A stretch of DNA of 64,000 nucleotides from Microbacterium sp. SD291. Lineage in GTDB: Bacteria; Actinomycetota; Actinomycetes; Actinomycetales; Microbacteriaceae. Location of the stretch: the NCBI RefSeq assembly GCF_017355365.1, contig NZ_JADIJR010000011.1, positions 55,792 through 119,791 of the forward strand, given 5' to 3'. Under the pieces are notes generated by a model. That model worked only from the letters and a program-made list of their open reading frames with translations. It was not told the DNA's origin and did not search any database. This document shows positions 62,313 through 64,000 of this stretch, one piece after another. How positions within the stretch are numbered: position 1 is the stretch's first letter; each line of letters starts with the position of its first letter. Position numbers and translations under genes: made by a program.

Positions 62313-62786
62313 ATGTGGTGGTCGGACGACGAGTGGGCGGCGCTGGCAGATCAGCGCCACTGCGGCATGTGCGCGGACATGCATCTTGAAGAGAACGACC
62401 ACAGCCTTCTCGTCGCCTCGACTGCGACGAGTCACATGCGGATCGCTCGCAATCAGGCGCATCCCGGTTACAGCCTCGTGATCCTCCGAGAGCACATCAC
62501 CGACCTGGTCGAGCTCGAGCCGGAGCAGCTCTCTGCCTTCTGGTCGGACGTCCAGCGTGCCGGACGCGCGATCACTGCGATCTTCGAGCCTCGGAAGATC
62601 GACTATCTGGTGATGGGACATCGGATGCCGCACCTACACTGCCACGTCTTCCCGCAGCACGCGAACGATGGCCCCAGACGCAACGTCGACATCTCCGACG
62701 GGCCGGATCTCATCCCGCTCGCGTCGCTTCGCGAGCATGCGCGTGAACTCCGCTCGGTGTGGGAGAACCTGGACGCATCTCGGTAG
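62313..62786 (+). CDS. HIT family nucleotide hydrolase/transferase
   Basis: 157 aa. HIT motif HLHCHVFPQH (about 116-125), matching H-x-H-x-H-x-x with the nucleophilic middle His. An N-terminal CGMCADM suggests a zinc-type cysteine pair seen in many HIT proteins. Others in the family hydrolyse ADP-linked compounds or act as GalT-like transferases; this cannot be narrowed here. The start ATG is leaderless. Confidence 0.85.
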   Translation: MWWSDDEWAALADQRHCGMCADMHLEENDHSLLVASTATSHMRIARNQAHPGYSLVILREHITDLVELEPEQLSAFWSDVQRAGRAITAIFEPRKIDYLVMGHRMPHLHCHVFPQHANDGPRRNVDISDGPDLIPLASLREHARELRSVWENLDASR

Positions 62787-62854
62787 GAATATGGCTGAAC
62801 TGTCGCACGAAACCCGGCCGACGCCGTCAGCGATCGCCTCCGTGGTCTTCGCGG

Positions 62855-63496
62855 CTAGGTTGCGAGGATCGCGGCCACGGCTTCAGCGACGCTGGATCGA
62901 CGAATGTCGAACCGTGCGCTCCCGGCCGGGACGGACGCGTTGCGGTCAGCGATCCACACTGTTTGCAGACCGGCCGCAACTCCGCCCTTGACGTCGTGCT
63001 CGAGGCTGTCGCCGACCATCCAGCCGTCGAGCGCACAACGGAGACGCTGCGCCAAGACATCGAAGATCCGCGGGTCCGGCTTGCGGATTCCTGCTTCGCC
63101 CGAAATGACCCATCCGTCGACCAGGGGTGCCAGTCCGGTTGCCCGAATCTTGCCCACTTGATTGTCGGCCGTCCCGTTGGTCGCGATGCCCACGACCCAG
63201 CCGGCAGATCGCAGTTCGGCAAGCGCCACCTTGTCTTCGGGGGAGCACTTCACGAGCTGAGGCATGCGAGCTCTATATGCCGCCCATACCTCGGCTCCGG
63301 ACGACGGCAGGGACCACTCTTCGACAATGCGGTCGAAGATCACTTCCTTCGTGACCCGCTCAGTCAGCGCGGCGGCGACGATGTCAGCGGCTTCGGCCGG
63401 GAGGTTCCACCGCGCGACGAACTCGCCGGTCCACGACCGTGCCGCGCTCGCCTGGTCGACGAGCGTTCCGTCGAGGTCAAAGACAGCAAGGGGCAC
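62855..63496 (-). CDS. HAD superfamily hydrolase
   Basis: 213 aa, GTG start 63496. Motif I FDLDGTLVDQ with nucleophile Asp, motif II GIATNGTADNQ, the motif III Lys in RKPDPRIF, and VGDSLEHDVKGG (motif IV). Cap domain (about 15-80) of the C1 helical type. Phosphatase of unknown substrate, possibly phosphoglycolate-like or a beta-phosphoglucomutase relative. Convergent with the HIT gene with a 68-base gap in which no function was seen. Confidence 0.87.
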   Translation of the reverse strand: MPLAVFDLDGTLVDQASAARSWTGEFVARWNLPAEAADIVAAALTERVTKEVIFDRIVEEWSLPSSGAEVWAAYRARMPQLVKCSPEDKVALAELRSAGWVVGIATNGTADNQVGKIRATGLAPLVDGWVISGEAGIRKPDPRIFDVLAQRLRCALDGWMVGDSLEHDVKGGVAAGLQTVWIADRNASVPAGSARFDIRRSSVAEAVAAILAT

Positions 63497-63502
63497 GCGG
63501 CG

Positions 63503-63508
63503 AGCTTA
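63503..63508 (-). promoter_or_regulatory. -10 element of leaderless promoter (HAD hydrolase)
   Basis: Minus-strand TAAGCT, 6 bases before GTG 63496. Confidence 0.55.
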
Positions 63509-63637
63509 GTCAAGCGGACACGGCCCAGGGTCGCCGTGATACGACGCGCACGACGCGGGTGTATCGGGGGATTCGGTGTACGGCAGTTGGATTCGGCGGA
63601 CGCTGTCGGCCGTAGAATCGGCCGAGCCAGGAGGCCC

Positions 63638-63769
63638 ATGTCAAGAAACGCTGCGAACGTCGCAATCGTAGGTCTTCTCGCTGTCGGGCTTACTGCTTGC
63701 GCCCCGCCCGCGCAGGACCCCGAGGACCGTGCTCGCGAGATAGCCGAAAGATGGGTAGCAGCGGTGTGA
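63638..63769 (+). CDS. Short lipoprotein, possibly truncated
   Basis: 43 aa from ATG 63638 with CCAGGAGG upstream. Signal with lipobox LTAC (about residues 17-20), then CAPPAQDPEDRAREIAERWVAAV and a stop. It looks like the N-terminal end of a longer lipoprotein cut short; the 170 bases after the stop carry no matching continuation. A TAGAAT 19 bases upstream may be its -10. Either a small lipoprotein or a 5' remnant. Confidence 0.45.
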   Translation: MSRNAANVAIVGLLAVGLTACAPPAQDPEDRAREIAERWVAAV

Positions 63770-63940
63770 CCGGCGCGTCTCACGTCGGTGCGAACAGCGG
63801 TAAGTGGAATTACTGCACGGCCCGTCGACGGTGGCTGGTTCTCCGGGAGGATCCAGTCGTTATCGACCCGTGATCTGCGGGGTGGTTTTCGGCCGCTGAT
63901 CTGGGGTGGGAATGTCCGTGGCCCCTGGTGTACTGGTGTC
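63770..63940. other. Intergenic region before the right-edge gene
   Basis: No protein-coding frame or RNA gene recognised. Two short near-repeats, TGATCTGCGGGGTGG (63870-63884) and TGATCTGGGGTGG (63897-63909), are followed by GGGAATGTCCGTGGCCCC (63908-63925) before the ATG at 63941; this arrangement resembles the upstream region of DUF222/13E12-type repeat genes. Confidence 0.3.
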
Positions 63941-64000
63941 ATGGCGGCGCTGGTGAATGCAACGATCGAGCAGGTGGGGGCGTTGGGTGCGCTCACCGAT
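63941..64000 (+). CDS. 5' end of a gene, probably DUF222/HNH endonuclease (13E12-like), cut by window edge
   Basis: Only 20 codons are visible: MAALVNATIEQVGALGALTD. The ending GALTD and the upstream sequence resemble the start of DUF222-domain HNH endonucleases, which are a multi-copy repeat family in Microbacteriaceae and mycobacteria. Twenty residues cannot prove this; another short-leader gene is possible. Confidence 0.4.
   Translation, partial: MAALVNATIEQVGALGALTD

Noticed and set aside
62791..62990. A small ORF starting MAELSHETRP after the HIT gene.
   Set aside because: It overlaps the HAD gene on the other strand, has no ribosome site and quickly becomes Arg-rich shadow sequence.

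Overview
The window is a 64 kb piece of chromosome from a high-GC Gram-positive bacterium, most likely a Microbacterium or a close relative in the Microbacteriaceae. This rests on very GC-rich codon usage, GTG/TTG starts, the compact atpBEFHAGDC operon, the argS-lysA-hom-thrB-rho-prfA order, a Rho with a long Ala/Arg/Asn-rich N-terminal extension, DUF2510, DUF3097 and LmeA-like families, and many leaderless genes. No prophage, plasmid, CRISPR array or biosynthetic gene cluster is visible; it is mostly housekeeping DNA with small accessory insertions.

Layout. 1-2737 (minus): oligopeptide-type ABC importer (lipoprotein, DppB, partial DppC). 2830-15030: accessory and stress genes: alpha/beta hydrolase, AhpD-like CMD protein, phosphatase, iron-box-controlled SIP-domain gene, arginase-like protein, PspA plus TPM pair, DUF3097-trmB-membrane protein, DinB polymerase, RidA-like protein. 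15081-18497: tRNA-Arg(CCG) with its terminator, SGNH hydrolase, argS, LmeA-like protein. 19698-23415: lysA-hom-thrB, aspartate-family synthesis. 23523-31528: rho, prfA, prmC, tsaC and a WecA-like transferase, with cysK-cysE and a frameshifted DUF559-like remnant lying between prfA and prmC. 31528-38966: ATP synthase operon. 39036-49197: YaaA, a DUF5684-like protein with tandem repeats, PP2C phosphatase, a large EccC-like FtsK/SpoIIIE ATPase, ald, asparaginase, OsmC, PlsC-like acyltransferase, FKBP lipoprotein. 49244-59074: dxr, rip1 and ispG, interrupted by a stand-alone MurE ligase, a YcnI-like copper pair and a fused anthranilate synthase. 59084-64000: Nudix-nucleotidyltransferase fusion, RNB exonuclease, small lipoproteins, HIT and HAD proteins, and at the right edge what looks like the start of a DUF222/13E12-type gene.

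Two regulatory observations stand out. First, the fused anthranilate synthase gene is preceded by a complete transcription attenuator: an 11-codon leader peptide with adjacent Trp codons, mutually exclusive hairpins, and a terminator with a U-run. Second, at least fourteen genes carry a TANNNT hexamer exactly 6 nt before the start codon and three more at 7 nt, the signature of leaderless transcription as a dominant mode in this organism. Long perfect inverted repeats sit in several gene junctions; the 26-bp repeat after dxr is unusually long and AT-richer than its surroundings.

How the genes work together: lysA, hom and thrB share the aspartate pathway; dxr and ispG are both MEP isoprenoid steps; prfA, prmC and tsaC support translation; argS and the adjacent tRNA-Arg(CCG) form a charging pair read in opposite directions; the ATP synthase genes form one operon preceded by an AtpI-like gene.
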